Below are positions 55,843-64,000 of a stretch of DNA of 64,000 nucleotides, piece by piece. This stretch comes from Nitrincola sp048264025 (lineage in GTDB: Bacteria; Pseudomonadota; Gammaproteobacteria; Pseudomonadales; Balneatricaceae): assembly GCF_048264025.1 (NCBI RefSeq), contig NZ_JBLXDN010000012.1:1-64000 (forward strand), read 5' to 3'. The notes under the pieces are model-generated. The model was not told the origin of the DNA. It did not search any database and saw only the letters and a program-made list of their open reading frames with translations. How positions within the stretch are numbered: position 1 is the first letter of the stretch; each line of letters begins with the position of its first letter. The translations under genes were made by a program, and so were the position numbers.

Positions 55843-57492
55843 CTACATGTTCGGGTAGTTGGGCCCGCCCATGCCTTCAGGCGTGACCCAGGTGATATTC
55901 TGGGCCGGATCCTTGATGTCGCAGGTCTTGCAGTGCAGGCAGTTCTGACCGTTGATCAGGAACCGCTTGCCGTTTTCGTCCTCGACGATCTCGTACACCC
56001 CAGCCGGGCAGTAACGCTGCGCCGGCTCTGCAAACAGCTTCAGATTCTGCTTGAGTGGGATATCTGCATCGGCCAGTTTCAGGTGGCAGGGCTGATTTTC
56101 TTCGTGGTTGGTGTTGGACAGGAACACTGACGACAGCTTGTCGAAACTCAGTTCACCATCCGGCTTAGGATACTTGATCGGCTCATAGTGATCCGCCGGT
56201 ACCAGCTGGGCATGATCCGGATGGTTGTCATGCAGGGTCACCGGAATACGACCGCCAAACCAGTTCTGGTCGATGTAGTTGAAGGCACCACCCGCCAACT
56301 GACCGAACTTGTGCATCGCCGGGCCGAAGTTGCGTGAGCGATACAGCTCGTCATACAGCCAGGACTCCTTGAACAGCGCGTTAAAGCGCTCCAGTTCCTG
56401 GCCGCCCTCATCGTTCTGTTTCAGTGCTTCGAAGATCGCTTCAGCTGCAATCAGGCCCGATTTCATGGCCGTGTGCGTGCCCTTGATCTTGCTGAAGTTC
56501 AGGGTGCCGGCATCACAGCCAAGCAGTAGACCGCCCGGGAAGGTCATCTTCGGCAGGGAGTTGTAGCCGCCCTTTGTAATCGCACGGGCACCATAGGACA
56601 CACGCTTGCCGCCCTTAAGATGACGCGCCAGTACCGGGTGATGTTTGAGACGCTGGAACTCGTCGAACGGACTCAGATGCGGGTTCTTGTAGTTCAGGTC
56701 GATAATCAAACCAACGACCACCTGATTATTATCGGTGTGGTAGAGGAAGAAGCCACCACTGGTTTCCTTATCCAGCGGCCAGCCGGAACCGTGCACCACC
56801 AGACCGGGCTGGTGCTGTTCCGCCGGAATATCCCACAGCTCCTTGATGCCCAGGCCGTAATGCTGGGCATCAGCGCCCTTGTACAGACTAAACTTGTTGA
56901 TCAGCTGCTTGCCCAGATGGCCACGGCAGCCTTCAGAGAAGATGGTGTACTTGGCGTGCAGCTCCATCCCCGGCATGTAGTTGGGACCCTGCTCGCCTTC
57001 GGCGGTGACACCCATATCGCCGGTGGCGATGCCTTTGACACTGCCATCCCCGTTGAACAGCACTTCGGAGGCGGCAAAACCGGGAAAGACTTCAACGCCC
57101 AGCGCTTCCGCCTGCTCCGCCAGCCAGCGGCACAGGTTACCCAGGCTGACAATGTAGTTACCCTGGTTGTGCATGGTTTTGGGCACGAACGCGTTGGGCA
57201 CCCTGGTACCCTGCTGCTCATTTTTCAGCAGATAGACTTCGTCTTCGGTCACCGCCGTATTCAGCGGTGCACCCTGCTCTTTCCAGTTCGGGAACAGCTC
57301 ATCCAGGGCACGGGTCTCAACCACCGCGCCGGACAGAATATGAGCACCGACTTCAGAGCCCTTTTCGACCACACAGACGGTCAGTTCCTGTTCGTTTTCC
57401 TGTGCCTGCTGCATTAAACGGCAGGCGGTGGACAGGCCCGCAGGGCCTGCTCCGATGATAACCACATCGAATTCCATCGCTTCTCGATCCAT
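55843..57492 (-). CDS. etfD: Electron transfer flavoprotein-ubiquinone oxidoreductase
   Basis: A 549-residue membrane-associated flavoprotein that passes electrons from ETF to ubiquinone. VVIIGAGPAGLSTACRLMQQ (FAD), GAHILSGAVVETRALDELFP, FPGGLLLGCDAGTLNFSKIK and the 4Fe-4S cluster near the C-terminus: CPAGVYEI, NCLHCKTCDIKDPAQNITWV. Length is normal. GGGGAGG precedes the ATG. High GC, strong codon bias. A terminator separates it from etfA, so it may have its own promoter. Confidence 0.96.
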   Translation of the reverse strand: MDREAMEFDVVIIGAGPAGLSTACRLMQQAQENEQELTVCVVEKGSEVGAHILSGAVVETRALDELFPNWKEQGAPLNTAVTEDEVYLLKNEQQGTRVPNAFVPKTMHNQGNYIVSLGNLCRWLAEQAEALGVEVFPGFAASEVLFNGDGSVKGIATGDMGVTAEGEQGPNYMPGMELHAKYTIFSEGCRGHLGKQLINKFSLYKGADAQHYGLGIKELWDIPAEQHQPGLVVHGSGWPLDKETSGGFFLYHTDNNQVVVGLIIDLNYKNPHLSPFDEFQRLKHHPVLARHLKGGKRVSYGARAITKGGYNSLPKMTFPGGLLLGCDAGTLNFSKIKGTHTAMKSGLIAAEAIFEALKQNDEGGQELERFNALFKESWLYDELYRSRNFGPAMHKFGQLAGGAFNYIDQNWFGGRIPVTLHDNHPDHAQLVPADHYEPIKYPKPDGELSFDKLSSVFLSNTNHEENQPCHLKLADADIPLKQNLKLFAEPAQRYCPAGVYEIVEDENGKRFLINGQNCLHCKTCDIKDPAQNITWVTPEGMGGPNYPNM

Positions 57493-57521
57493 CTTTGATG
57501 ACCTCCCCTCAAGTAAAAAAA

Positions 57522-57541
57522 ACCCTAGGGAAACCTAGGGT
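57522..57541 (-). terminator. Terminator of etfBA
   Basis: ACCCTAGG (57522-57529), GAAA loop and CCTAGGGT (57534-57541). On the minus strand eight T follow at once: a strong rho-independent terminator between etfA and etfD. Confidence 0.85.
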
Positions 57542-57615
57542 AAAGAGCCGTCTTCACTTATTCCCCAGTGGAGAATTTCACAGTGCTATACCTGTAATTT
57601 CAAAACAGATAATTG

Positions 57616-58557
57616 CTACAGTTTTTCCTGTAGTTCTGGCACTGCCTCGAACAGGTCGGCGACCAGACCGTAGTCCGCCACCTGGAAGATCGGTGCTTCC
57701 TCATCCTTGTTGATCGCGACGATGATCTTGGATTCCTTCATGCCCGCCAGGTGTTGGATGGCGCCGGAGATGCCCACAGCGATATACAATTCTGGCGCCA
57801 CGATCTTGCCGGTCTGACCGACCTGCATGTCGTTGGGCACAAAGCCGGCATCGACAGCGGCACGGGATGCACCCACGGCAGCACCCAGCTTGTCGGCCAG
57901 TTTTTCCAGAATGGCGAAATTTTCGCCGTTGCCCATGCCACGACCACCGGATACGACGACCTTGGCCGCGGTCAGTTCTGGACGGTCGGACTGCGCCATC
58001 TCTTCAACGACGAAGTCAGAGGTACCTGAATCATGGACAGCAGCCACGGCTTCCACGCTGGCACTGCCACCGGTTTCGGCGGCGGCGTCGAAAGCGGTAC
58101 CGCGTACAGTAATCACCTTGATCGGGTCCAGCGACTCGACGGTCGCGATGGCGTTACCGGCGTAGATCGGACGCTGGAAGGTGTTTTCGGACTCAACGGC
58201 AGTAATGTCGGACAACTGTGCCACATCCAGCAGAGCTGCGACGCGCGGCATCACGTTCTTGCCGGTGGTGGTCGCCGGTGCGATCACATGGCTGTAGTCC
58301 TTGCCCTGCTCTTTAGCCAAATCAGCTACCAGCTTGGACAGGTTCTCGGCCAGCTGGTGTCCGTAAGCCGCATTGTCTGCCACCAGCACCTTGCTGACAC
58401 CGGCAACCTGTGCAGCGGCATCGGCCACGGCACCGCAACCTTCGCCCGCCACCAGCAGGTGCAGTTCACCGCCGATCTGGGAAGCCGCAGTAACGGCGTT
58501 CAGAGTTGCACCCTTCAGGGTGCTGTTGTCATGTTCTGCAATTACCAGAATAGCCAT
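57616..58557 (-). CDS. etfA: Electron transfer flavoprotein, alpha subunit
   Basis: A 313-residue FAD-binding subunit. MAILVIAEHDNSTLKGATLN at the start; C-terminal FAD domain: KVVVSGGRGMGNGENFAILE, GASRAAVDAGFVPNDMQVGQ, GKIVAPELYIAVGISGAIQH and ADYGLVADLFEAVPELQEKL. It lies 12 bp after etfB and ends at a strong terminator. Takes electrons from acyl-CoA dehydrogenases. Confidence 0.97.
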   Translation of the reverse strand: MAILVIAEHDNSTLKGATLNAVTAASQIGGELHLLVAGEGCGAVADAAAQVAGVSKVLVADNAAYGHQLAENLSKLVADLAKEQGKDYSHVIAPATTTGKNVMPRVAALLDVAQLSDITAVESENTFQRPIYAGNAIATVESLDPIKVITVRGTAFDAAAETGGSASVEAVAAVHDSGTSDFVVEEMAQSDRPELTAAKVVVSGGRGMGNGENFAILEKLADKLGAAVGASRAAVDAGFVPNDMQVGQTGKIVAPELYIAVGISGAIQHLAGMKESKIIVAINKDEEAPIFQVADYGLVADLFEAVPELQEKL

Positions 58558-58569
58558 CAGATCACCCCC

Positions 58570-59325
58570 TTATACGACTTTGGCTTCGTTTTTCAGTTTG
58601 TCGACCAGCTCATCCACGCTGCTGATGCGGATGCCCGCCTGGCGCTCGGCCGGCGGCGTCACTTTCAACAGACGGGTGTGAGCCTTCAGCTCGACGCCCA
58701 GGTCAGCCGGCGTTTTCACGTCCAGCGGCTTCTTCTTCGCCTTCATGATATTCGGCAGAGAGGCATAACGCGGCTCGTTCAGACGCAGATCGGTAGTGAC
58801 GATCGCCGGCAGGTTCAGCGCAACGGTCTGCAGGCCGCCATCGACTTCACGGGTCACGCTGGCCTTGCCGTCTGCAACCTTGACCTCGGAGGCGAAGGTA
58901 CCCTGCGGCATATCGAGCAGCGCACCCAGCATCTGGCCGGTCTGGTTGTTGTCGGAATCGATGGACTGTTTACCCAGGATGACCAGCTCCGGCTTCTCTT
59001 CCTCAACCACCTTGGCCAGCAGCTTGGCCACGGTGAGAGACTCCGGCATTTCGTCGGTCTCGATCTGGATACCACGGTCGGCGCCCAGCGCCAGTGCGGT
59101 ACGGATCTGCTCCTGGCAAGCCTTAGGACCGATGGAAACGACCACCACTTCAGAGGCGGTATCCGCTTCCCTCAGGCGTACGGCCTCTTCCACGGCGATT
59201 TCACAGAAGGGGTTCAGGGCCATTTTGACGTTGGCCAGATCCACGTCGGTGTTGTCCGACTTGACGCGCACCTTGACGTTGTAGTCGATGACTCGTTTTA
59301 CGGAGACTAGTACCTTCATAGTCAC
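58570..59325 (-). CDS. etfB: Electron transfer flavoprotein, beta subunit
   Basis: A 251-residue subunit that binds AMP. MTMKVLVSVKRVIDYNVKVR, MALNPFCEIAVEEAVRLREA, LGKQSIDSDNNQTGQMLGAL and LPAIVTTDLRLNEPRYASLP are typical. First gene of etfBA. The perfect copy of the TetR-type palindrome lies 44 bp before its start, which suggests that ETF is induced with the catabolic operons. Confidence 0.97.
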   Translation of the reverse strand: MTMKVLVSVKRVIDYNVKVRVKSDNTDVDLANVKMALNPFCEIAVEEAVRLREADTASEVVVVSIGPKACQEQIRTALALGADRGIQIETDEMPESLTVAKLLAKVVEEEKPELVILGKQSIDSDNNQTGQMLGALLDMPQGTFASEVKVADGKASVTREVDGGLQTVALNLPAIVTTDLRLNEPRYASLPNIMKAKKKPLDVKTPADLGVELKAHTRLLKVTPPAERQAGIRISSVDELVDKLKNEAKVV

Positions 59326-59368
59326 TTCCCAGAATAGATTGATATCATGCTTTTAAACACTATTTGTA

Positions 59369-59382
59369 ACTAACTAGTTAGT
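59369..59382. promoter_or_regulatory. TetR-type operator 3 (perfect palindrome), before etfB
   Basis: ACTAACTAGTTAGT is its own reverse complement over all 14 bases. It lies 44 bp upstream of etfB, the expected place for a repressor. Confidence 0.75.
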
Positions 59383-59500
59383 ATAGTAGCAGCATGCTAT
59401 TTATCTAGCAACAGTCCATTGAATGAATACAAAATGGTCTTATAGCAGGTAATTTGAGAATTTTTCCCCTATATACAAAGCTTAAATGAGGGCCAAAAAA

Positions 59501-59525
59501 AGCCCGGTACAATAGTACTCGGGCT
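59501..59525 (-). terminator. Terminator of the GMC oxidoreductase operon
   Basis: On the minus strand AGCCCG-AGTAC and GTAC-CGGGCT form a stem and seven T follow (59494-59500). It lies about 50 bp after the stop of the GMC gene. Confidence 0.8.
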
Positions 59526-59575
59526 ATAACACAAGACTGGTAGTCTTACGTAGAACAGGGCATGACAATTAGCAA

Positions 59576-61162
59576 CTAGAAAGAGCTACGTATGAGGTCG
59601 CTCGCTTTCTCAGCAATCATGATGGTTGGAGCATTGGTGTTTGAGCTGACCAAGCTTGGCATTACTGAGGAATCCACAACCCGTAGCCCTTCCACCCCTC
59701 TCACCCTGAGCTCAGGGTCGACAACAGACATATCGTCCAAACCCATCTTGCAGGTACCAACCGGGTGATAACATGTACGCCCATACTGCCGGATATAGTT
59801 CTCATAATCCTTGTCAGTTCGGACGTGCCCTCCTGGCATATGCTCACCCCGGATATACTTGCTGAATGCGCTCTGAGCCATAATTTCACGCATCTGTTTT
59901 ACCCCCTCTACCGACATACGTAAGTCATAAGGGTCAGCTAAATAATTAGGGTCAACAATAGGCGAGTCTGACGGGTCAGCGCTATTCAAGCTCACAGCCC
60001 CACGACTGCGAGGCCGGAGAAAATAACTGTTCATTGTGACACCTGCGCCGGACTGCACATCCGGTATGCCCTCTTCAACGCCAGCACCCGACAAGAAGTG
60101 GAATTGAGTATCAACCGTATCCGACGATTTGTCCGCATACCAGAAGGCGCCGCCCTCAACGATATTCGATGCAACCGGGCCCTTTTTGAACAGCAGGTAT
60201 TCAAGCCCAGCCCATAGCATCCAGTGAGGCTTGGCATATTTATCGAAGCTGTATTGCCCATTCAGTTCATATATAACATCTGTACCAAAGTGGTCCTGCA
60301 AGTTTTGCCCGACACCCGCCAAGTCAGCATGCACATCAATTCCCAGGGAGCGCAGATGGTCAGCAGGCCCAACACCAGATAGCATCAGAAGTTTAGGAGA
60401 ACCAATAGCACCAGATGCCACGATCACTTCCTGGGAAGCCCGAACCTGCTCAACCTTGCCTTTGCGCTGGAATTCCACGCCAACCGCACGGCCATTCTCA
60501 ATCAAGATACGTGTCGATACACAGCCATCCCAAATATCAAGATTTCGTCGCTGACGTGCATCATTAAGGTAGCCAACAGCGGCTGAGCAGCGTTTCGCAC
60601 CACGTGTTGTGGTCTGATATAGACCACAACCATCCTGTTTTTTCCCGTTGAAGTCAGGGTTGTAAGGCAACCCCGCTTGCTGGCAAGCCTGCACAAAAAC
60701 CTTGCTCATACGATTTGGGCTAATTGGATTGGAGACACCAAGCGGCCCTCCAACACCATGATAGCCATCAGCAAGGGTGTCGTTATCCTCAGACTTTTTG
60801 AAATAAGGCATTACCTCATCATAAGTCCAGCCTGAACACCCCTCGGCTTCCGCCCAACGGTCATAATCCTCACGAGCCCCACGAGTGAAGACTTCAGCAT
60901 TGATGGATCCCCCTCCTCCGATAACACGCGCTTGTGCAAACGGGATTTCCCGGTTATTTACATGGCGCTGAGGTGCGGTTGTAAGCCCCCATGTAAGCGG
61001 GCCTCCCGTCATCTTGAAGAAACCAACAGGTATATGGATATAGGGGTTTCGATCTCTCGGTCCCGCTTCAAGTAGCAATACTTTAGCGTCTGTCATCTCG
61101 CTTAGCCGAGAAGCCAATACACAACCAGATGAACCGCCGCCAACTATGATATAGTCGTACAT
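59576..61162 (-). CDS. GMC-family oxidoreductase (choline dehydrogenase-like)
   Basis: A 528-residue flavoenzyme that oxidises an alcohol to an aldehyde. Rossmann motif IIVGGGSSGCVLASRLSE; VIGGGGSINAEVFTRGARED; VASGAIGSPKLLMLSGVGPA (GMC signature 2); catalytic His in CYHPVGTCKMGLDD; C-terminal SNTNAPTIMIAEKASDLIR. Similar to BetA and to other alcohol dehydrogenases of this family, so the name choline dehydrogenase would be too specific. Third gene of the enoyl-CoA hydratase, aldehyde dehydrogenase, GMC operon. Confidence 0.93.
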   Translation of the reverse strand: MYDYIIVGGGSSGCVLASRLSEMTDAKVLLLEAGPRDRNPYIHIPVGFFKMTGGPLTWGLTTAPQRHVNNREIPFAQARVIGGGGSINAEVFTRGAREDYDRWAEAEGCSGWTYDEVMPYFKKSEDNDTLADGYHGVGGPLGVSNPISPNRMSKVFVQACQQAGLPYNPDFNGKKQDGCGLYQTTTRGAKRCSAAVGYLNDARQRRNLDIWDGCVSTRILIENGRAVGVEFQRKGKVEQVRASQEVIVASGAIGSPKLLMLSGVGPADHLRSLGIDVHADLAGVGQNLQDHFGTDVIYELNGQYSFDKYAKPHWMLWAGLEYLLFKKGPVASNIVEGGAFWYADKSSDTVDTQFHFLSGAGVEEGIPDVQSGAGVTMNSYFLRPRSRGAVSLNSADPSDSPIVDPNYLADPYDLRMSVEGVKQMREIMAQSAFSKYIRGEHMPGGHVRTDKDYENYIRQYGRTCYHPVGTCKMGLDDMSVVDPELRVRGVEGLRVVDSSVMPSLVSSNTNAPTIMIAEKASDLIRSSF

Positions 61163-61184
61163 ACTAACCTCCGTAACGCACTCG

Positions 61185-62702
61185 TCACTCTACGAGCCAC
61201 TTGTGGCGCTTACCAAGATGCACATGCACCGATTTCACTTCAGTGTACTCCTCGAGACCATAGGAGCCCGTCTCACGACCATAACCTGACTCTTTGAAAC
61301 CTCCAACCGGAAGCTCAGGCCCACCACTAATGGTAGTATTTACCCAAAGGCGACCAGCCTTCAGGTCGCGGAACCCTCGAATGGCATTATCCAGATTGGA
61401 TGTCCAGATACTTGCAGCCAGGCCAAAGCAAGAATCGTTGGCAATGCTAATGGCTTCCTCATAAGTGTCGAACGACGTTATACAGAGTACCGGACCGAAA
61501 ATCTCTTCCCTGAAGATCGACATTCCAGAATCGACCTTATCGAAGACAGTCGGCTGGATGAATAGTCCCGGCCTATCCCCCAACACATCGCCGCCAGTAA
61601 CCAACTTGGCACCTTCATTCTGGCCTTGGCCAATGTAGCGCATGATGGTTGTGAACTGACGCTCATCAATGATTGCCCCAACCTGGGTTTCCTCGTTGAG
61701 AGGATCGCCAATTTTCACCTTCGCTGCTCGTTCAAGCAAACGTTCACAGAACTCGGCATGAATTGAACGTTCAACGATAAGTCGACTACCACTTACACAG
61801 CACTGACCACTATTGAACAGCAGCCCGAACAAAGTACCGTCGATCGCAGCATCAATGTCGGCATCTGCGAAAACAACCTGTGGATTCTTTCCGCCCAGTT
61901 CCAAACCCAGTTTTTTAATATTTTTGGCAGAAGCAGCGATGGTGGACTGACCGACAGTTGTCGAACCGGTGAACGACACCATATTAACGTCATGATGCTC
62001 GGTTAGCGCCTTACCAATTACCGAACCCGGGCCAGTTACAACATTGAAAACCCCATCCGGCAGGCCAGCTTCCTTGAGTAGGCCCGCAAGCATCAAGGTT
62101 GTCCCTGAGGTAATCTCTGCTGCCTTGGCTACCAAGGTGCAACCCGAAGCTAGAACGAAGGGATAACGCTCAGATGCGATAAAGAATGGAAAATTCCACG
62201 GGGTGATTACACCAACTACGCCCACAGGCTCTCGGGTAACAAGCCCAAACATCGACTCGCCCAAGTTATTAAAACTCTCACCATGAATCGCACGTGCCAT
62301 CCCCGCCGCATATTCCCAACAGCCAGCTGCGCCAAGAATTTCTCCACGAGACTGCTGAATTGGCTTACCGGTCTCAAGCGTTTCAACCAGCGCCAACTGC
62401 TCTGCATTTTCTCGAATAAGTGCGGCGGCCTTCAACAATACCTCCGCACGTTCAGCGCCACTGATACGCGACCAGACACCGGCGTCAAATGCATGGCGTG
62501 CCGCTGAGACGGCAGCATTCACATCGACTTCACCACCTCGAGGATATTCACTGACCGGGATCCCGTGGGCAGGACTATTCCGAACGAAAGTACTTTCAGC
62601 ACTCCCATCTGTCCACTTGCCATCGATAAACATCTGATAGCGCTTAGCGGTCTTGGGTAGTCTCGAATCCGACATATTGACCGGAACAAAGTTAAAACTC
62701 AT
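61185..62702 (-). CDS. Aldehyde dehydrogenase (NAD-dependent)
   Basis: About 505 residues from the ATG at 62702 (GGAG upstream); an upstream extension of the open frame is not used. ITPWNFPFFIASERYPFVLA, VSFTGSTTVGQSTIAASA, LGLELGGKNPQVVFADADID (catalytic Glu), FNSGQCCVSGSRLIVERSIH (catalytic Cys), EEIFGPVLCITSFDTYEEAI and ELPVGGFKESGYGRETGSYG are all intact. It would oxidise the aldehyde made by the GMC enzyme. Lies between the hydratase and the GMC genes in one operon. Confidence 0.95.
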   Translation of the reverse strand: MSFNFVPVNMSDSRLPKTAKRYQMFIDGKWTDGSAESTFVRNSPAHGIPVSEYPRGGEVDVNAAVSAARHAFDAGVWSRISGAERAEVLLKAAALIRENAEQLALVETLETGKPIQQSRGEILGAAGCWEYAAGMARAIHGESFNNLGESMFGLVTREPVGVVGVITPWNFPFFIASERYPFVLASGCTLVAKAAEITSGTTLMLAGLLKEAGLPDGVFNVVTGPGSVIGKALTEHHDVNMVSFTGSTTVGQSTIAASAKNIKKLGLELGGKNPQVVFADADIDAAIDGTLFGLLFNSGQCCVSGSRLIVERSIHAEFCERLLERAAKVKIGDPLNEETQVGAIIDERQFTTIMRYIGQGQNEGAKLVTGGDVLGDRPGLFIQPTVFDKVDSGMSIFREEIFGPVLCITSFDTYEEAISIANDSCFGLAASIWTSNLDNAIRGFRDLKAGRLWVNTTISGGPELPVGGFKESGYGRETGSYGLEEYTEVKSVHVHLGKRHKWLVE

Positions 62703-62724
62703 AACGGCGTTCTCCGTTTTGTTG

Positions 62725-63486
62725 TTATTCAAATCTTGGGGCACGCTTTTCGCGGAATGCATTGACGCCTTCCTGCCCATCGACAGATCCTCGACAAACA
62801 GATGCGGCCAGCTCGTGCACTGGCGCAAATTTTGTAGTTTCACTGATTGCATCAAATACCTGTTTGGCAGCGGCTATAGCTGTCCTTGAGCGCTGACAAA
62901 GCCTTTCAGCCAAAGCTTCCATCGCCTGATCCAACTTTGATACCGGAACAACCTCGTAAACCAGGCCACATCCTTTCAAACTCTTGGCATCAATAAGATC
63001 ACCGGACAAAACCAGACTACGAGCTCGTGCTACACCAACGCTTTGAACCAAGCGAGCACAGCCCATCCAACCAGGAATAGCCCCAATACCTGTTTCTGGA
63101 AATCCGAGCTCAACATCTTCAGATGCGATACAAAAATCAGCTGCTAGTGCCAGTTCGGCGCCTCCGCCCAACACGAGACCTTGTAAACCACAAATTACAG
63201 GAACCGGAAGCTCGGAAAGGCGCTGAAAAATTCGATTGCCCTGCCTAATCCACTCAAGGCCCATTTGATGAGGACTTAACCTTCCCCAGTCATTAACATC
63301 AGCACCGGATGAGAAAAAGCGCTCACCCTCTGCGGTAATCAAAACCACGCGAATGTCATGGTTGCTTTCAATTTGACGAAGCGCCCCTTTAAGCTCCTCC
63401 AGCATAGATGCCGTCAAAGCGTTACAACGATCAGCACGCTTTAGAACGAGTCGGGCAGTATCATTCACGACATTGAATGTAATCAC
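62725..63486 (-). CDS. Enoyl-CoA hydratase/isomerase family protein
   Basis: About 253 residues from a GTG at 63486. The open frame also has a TTG at 63507, but that would place the TetR operator inside the coding region. Crotonase fold: LKRADRCNALTASMLEELKG, RFFSSGADVNDWGRLSPHQM (oxyanion hole), GLQGLVLGGGAELALAADFC (first Glu) and ELGFPETGIGAIPGWMGCAR (second Glu). Both catalytic Glu positions are filled, so it could be a true hydratase. First gene of the operon. Confidence 0.9.
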   Translation of the reverse strand: MITFNVVNDTARLVLKRADRCNALTASMLEELKGALRQIESNHDIRVVLITAEGERFFSSGADVNDWGRLSPHQMGLEWIRQGNRIFQRLSELPVPVICGLQGLVLGGGAELALAADFCIASEDVELGFPETGIGAIPGWMGCARLVQSVGVARARSLVLSGDLIDAKSLKGCGLVYEVVPVSKLDQAMEALAERLCQRSRTAIAAAKQVFDAISETTKFAPVHELAASVCRGSVDGQEGVNAFREKRAPRFE

Positions 63487-63502
63487 GCAACCACCATAAG
63501 TA

Positions 63503-63516
63503 ACCAACTAGTTAGT
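63503..63516. promoter_or_regulatory. TetR-type operator 4, between enoyl-CoA hydratase and tetR copy 2
   Basis: ACCAACTAGTTAGT differs at one position from the perfect palindrome. It lies 17 bp before the GTG start of the hydratase and about 145 bp before the divergent tetR. Confidence 0.7.
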
Positions 63517-63660
63517 ATACTAGCACCTTTTTTTAGGTTTCGACAACTAGCGATGTGAGCCAGTCAGAAATCCCGCGAGGCGCCAACACACTTGCAAAAC
63601 CAATACTAGACAGGTAAAAGCAAGCCCAAGACAGCCAATTGCAAACATAGAATCACGGTC

Positions 63661-64000
63661 ATGAAGATGGATACTACACCTGAGAAAGCAAGAATCAGGG
63701 ACCCAGAGGCAACACAAAAACGCATTCTTGATGCTGCAAAAAAAGAATTCGCAAAGAAGGGACTAGGCGGAGCTCGCATTGACGAAGTTGCCGAGCGCGC
63801 GAAATCGAACAAGCGCATGATTTACCACTACTTCGGTAATAAAGAACAGCTCTTTCAGAGAGTCATCGAAGACGCCTACCTAGATATCCGCGCAGCAGAG
63901 CAGAAGCTGAACCTGGAGCAGCTACCACCTCGTGACGCGATTGAAACCCTGGTACGTTTCACTTGGAACTACTACTTAAAACATCCTGAGTTTCTGACTC
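63661..64000 (+). CDS. TetR-family regulator (copy 2), cut by the window edge
   Basis: The frame is open from the ATG at 63661 (or 63667) to the end of the window; 113 codons are visible. The HTH region reads RILDAAKKEFAKKGLGGARI, DEVAERAKSNKRMIYHYFGN. It then continues ETLVRFTWNYYLKHPEFL, matching copy 1 at 54240 throughout. Divergent from the enoyl-CoA hydratase operon, with operator 4 between them. A paralogue that probably shares the operator and perhaps the ligand. Confidence 0.93.
   Translation, partial: MKMDTTPEKARIRDPEATQKRILDAAKKEFAKKGLGGARIDEVAERAKSNKRMIYHYFGNKEQLFQRVIEDAYLDIRAAEQKLNLEQLPPRDAIETLVRFTWNYYLKHPEFLT

Noticed and set aside
56620..57417. A 265-codon open frame antisense to the ETF-QO gene
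   Set aside because: Same reason: the coding strand shows complete flavin and Fe-S motifs.
58033..59310. A 425-codon open frame antisense to etfA and etfB
   Set aside because: Spans two clear genes and their junction on the other strand; a by-product of GC-rich codon bias.

Overview
The window looks like part of a marine gammaproteobacterial chromosome, most plausibly Oceanospirillales-like. This placement is inferred from the gene set and protein style (ETF/ETF-QO, CdaR, RbsABC-type transporters, GMC and aldehyde dehydrogenases) and was not tested by any search. Core-type genes with strong codon bias (eno, etfB, etfA, etfD) are visibly GC-richer than the accessory genes around them.

Left part (1-19.2 kb): a DNA phosphorothioation (Dnd) defence island. 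It starts at the 3' end of an initiator tRNA-Met gene, the likely attachment site. An XRE regulator, an excisionase-like protein and a tyrosine integrase follow, sharing a control region with three related operator-like boxes. After an HD-domain protein comes dndBCDE (+), which places sulfur in the DNA backbone. The convergent operon dptF-dptG-dptH (-) encodes the matching restriction complex and continues into two AT-rich genes: a four-helix membrane protein and a second DGQHR-domain protein. A divergent gene encodes a second restriction enzyme of the SBD-HNH type. No dndA is present, so sulfur probably comes from a host cysteine desulfurase.

Middle part (19.2-38 kb): an accessory region rich in mobile DNA. 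It holds a complete IS5-family element with terminal repeats and a CTAG duplication, two overlapping genes of unknown function, a broken ankyrin gene, and a three-gene recombinase operon in which one large recombinase lacks the catalytic tyrosine. Remnants of IS256, IS30, IS21 and a UvrD-type helicase are scattered here. There is also a TOTE-type primase-helicase, hipBA, antitoxin-like genes without visible toxins, and a frameshifted LysR gene.

Right part (38-64 kb): carbon metabolism. Glycerate kinase, its probable regulator CdaR, pyruvate kinase and enolase form a glycerate-to-pyruvate group. Next are a sugar-type ABC transporter with a Tat-exported binding protein, a DUF993 protein, an acyl-CoA dehydrogenase, an SDR dehydrogenase, a TIM-barrel isomerase, a TetR regulator and an aldo/keto reductase. 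Then follow ETF-ubiquinone oxidoreductase, ETF, a GMC oxidoreductase, an aldehyde dehydrogenase, an enoyl-CoA hydratase and a second, truncated TetR paralogue. Four promoter regions in this part carry nearly the same 14-bp palindrome (ACTAACTAGTTAGT). This points to a single TetR-controlled regulon joining transporter, acyl-CoA dehydrogenase, ETF and the oxidation operon. The substrate is not identifiable from the sequence.
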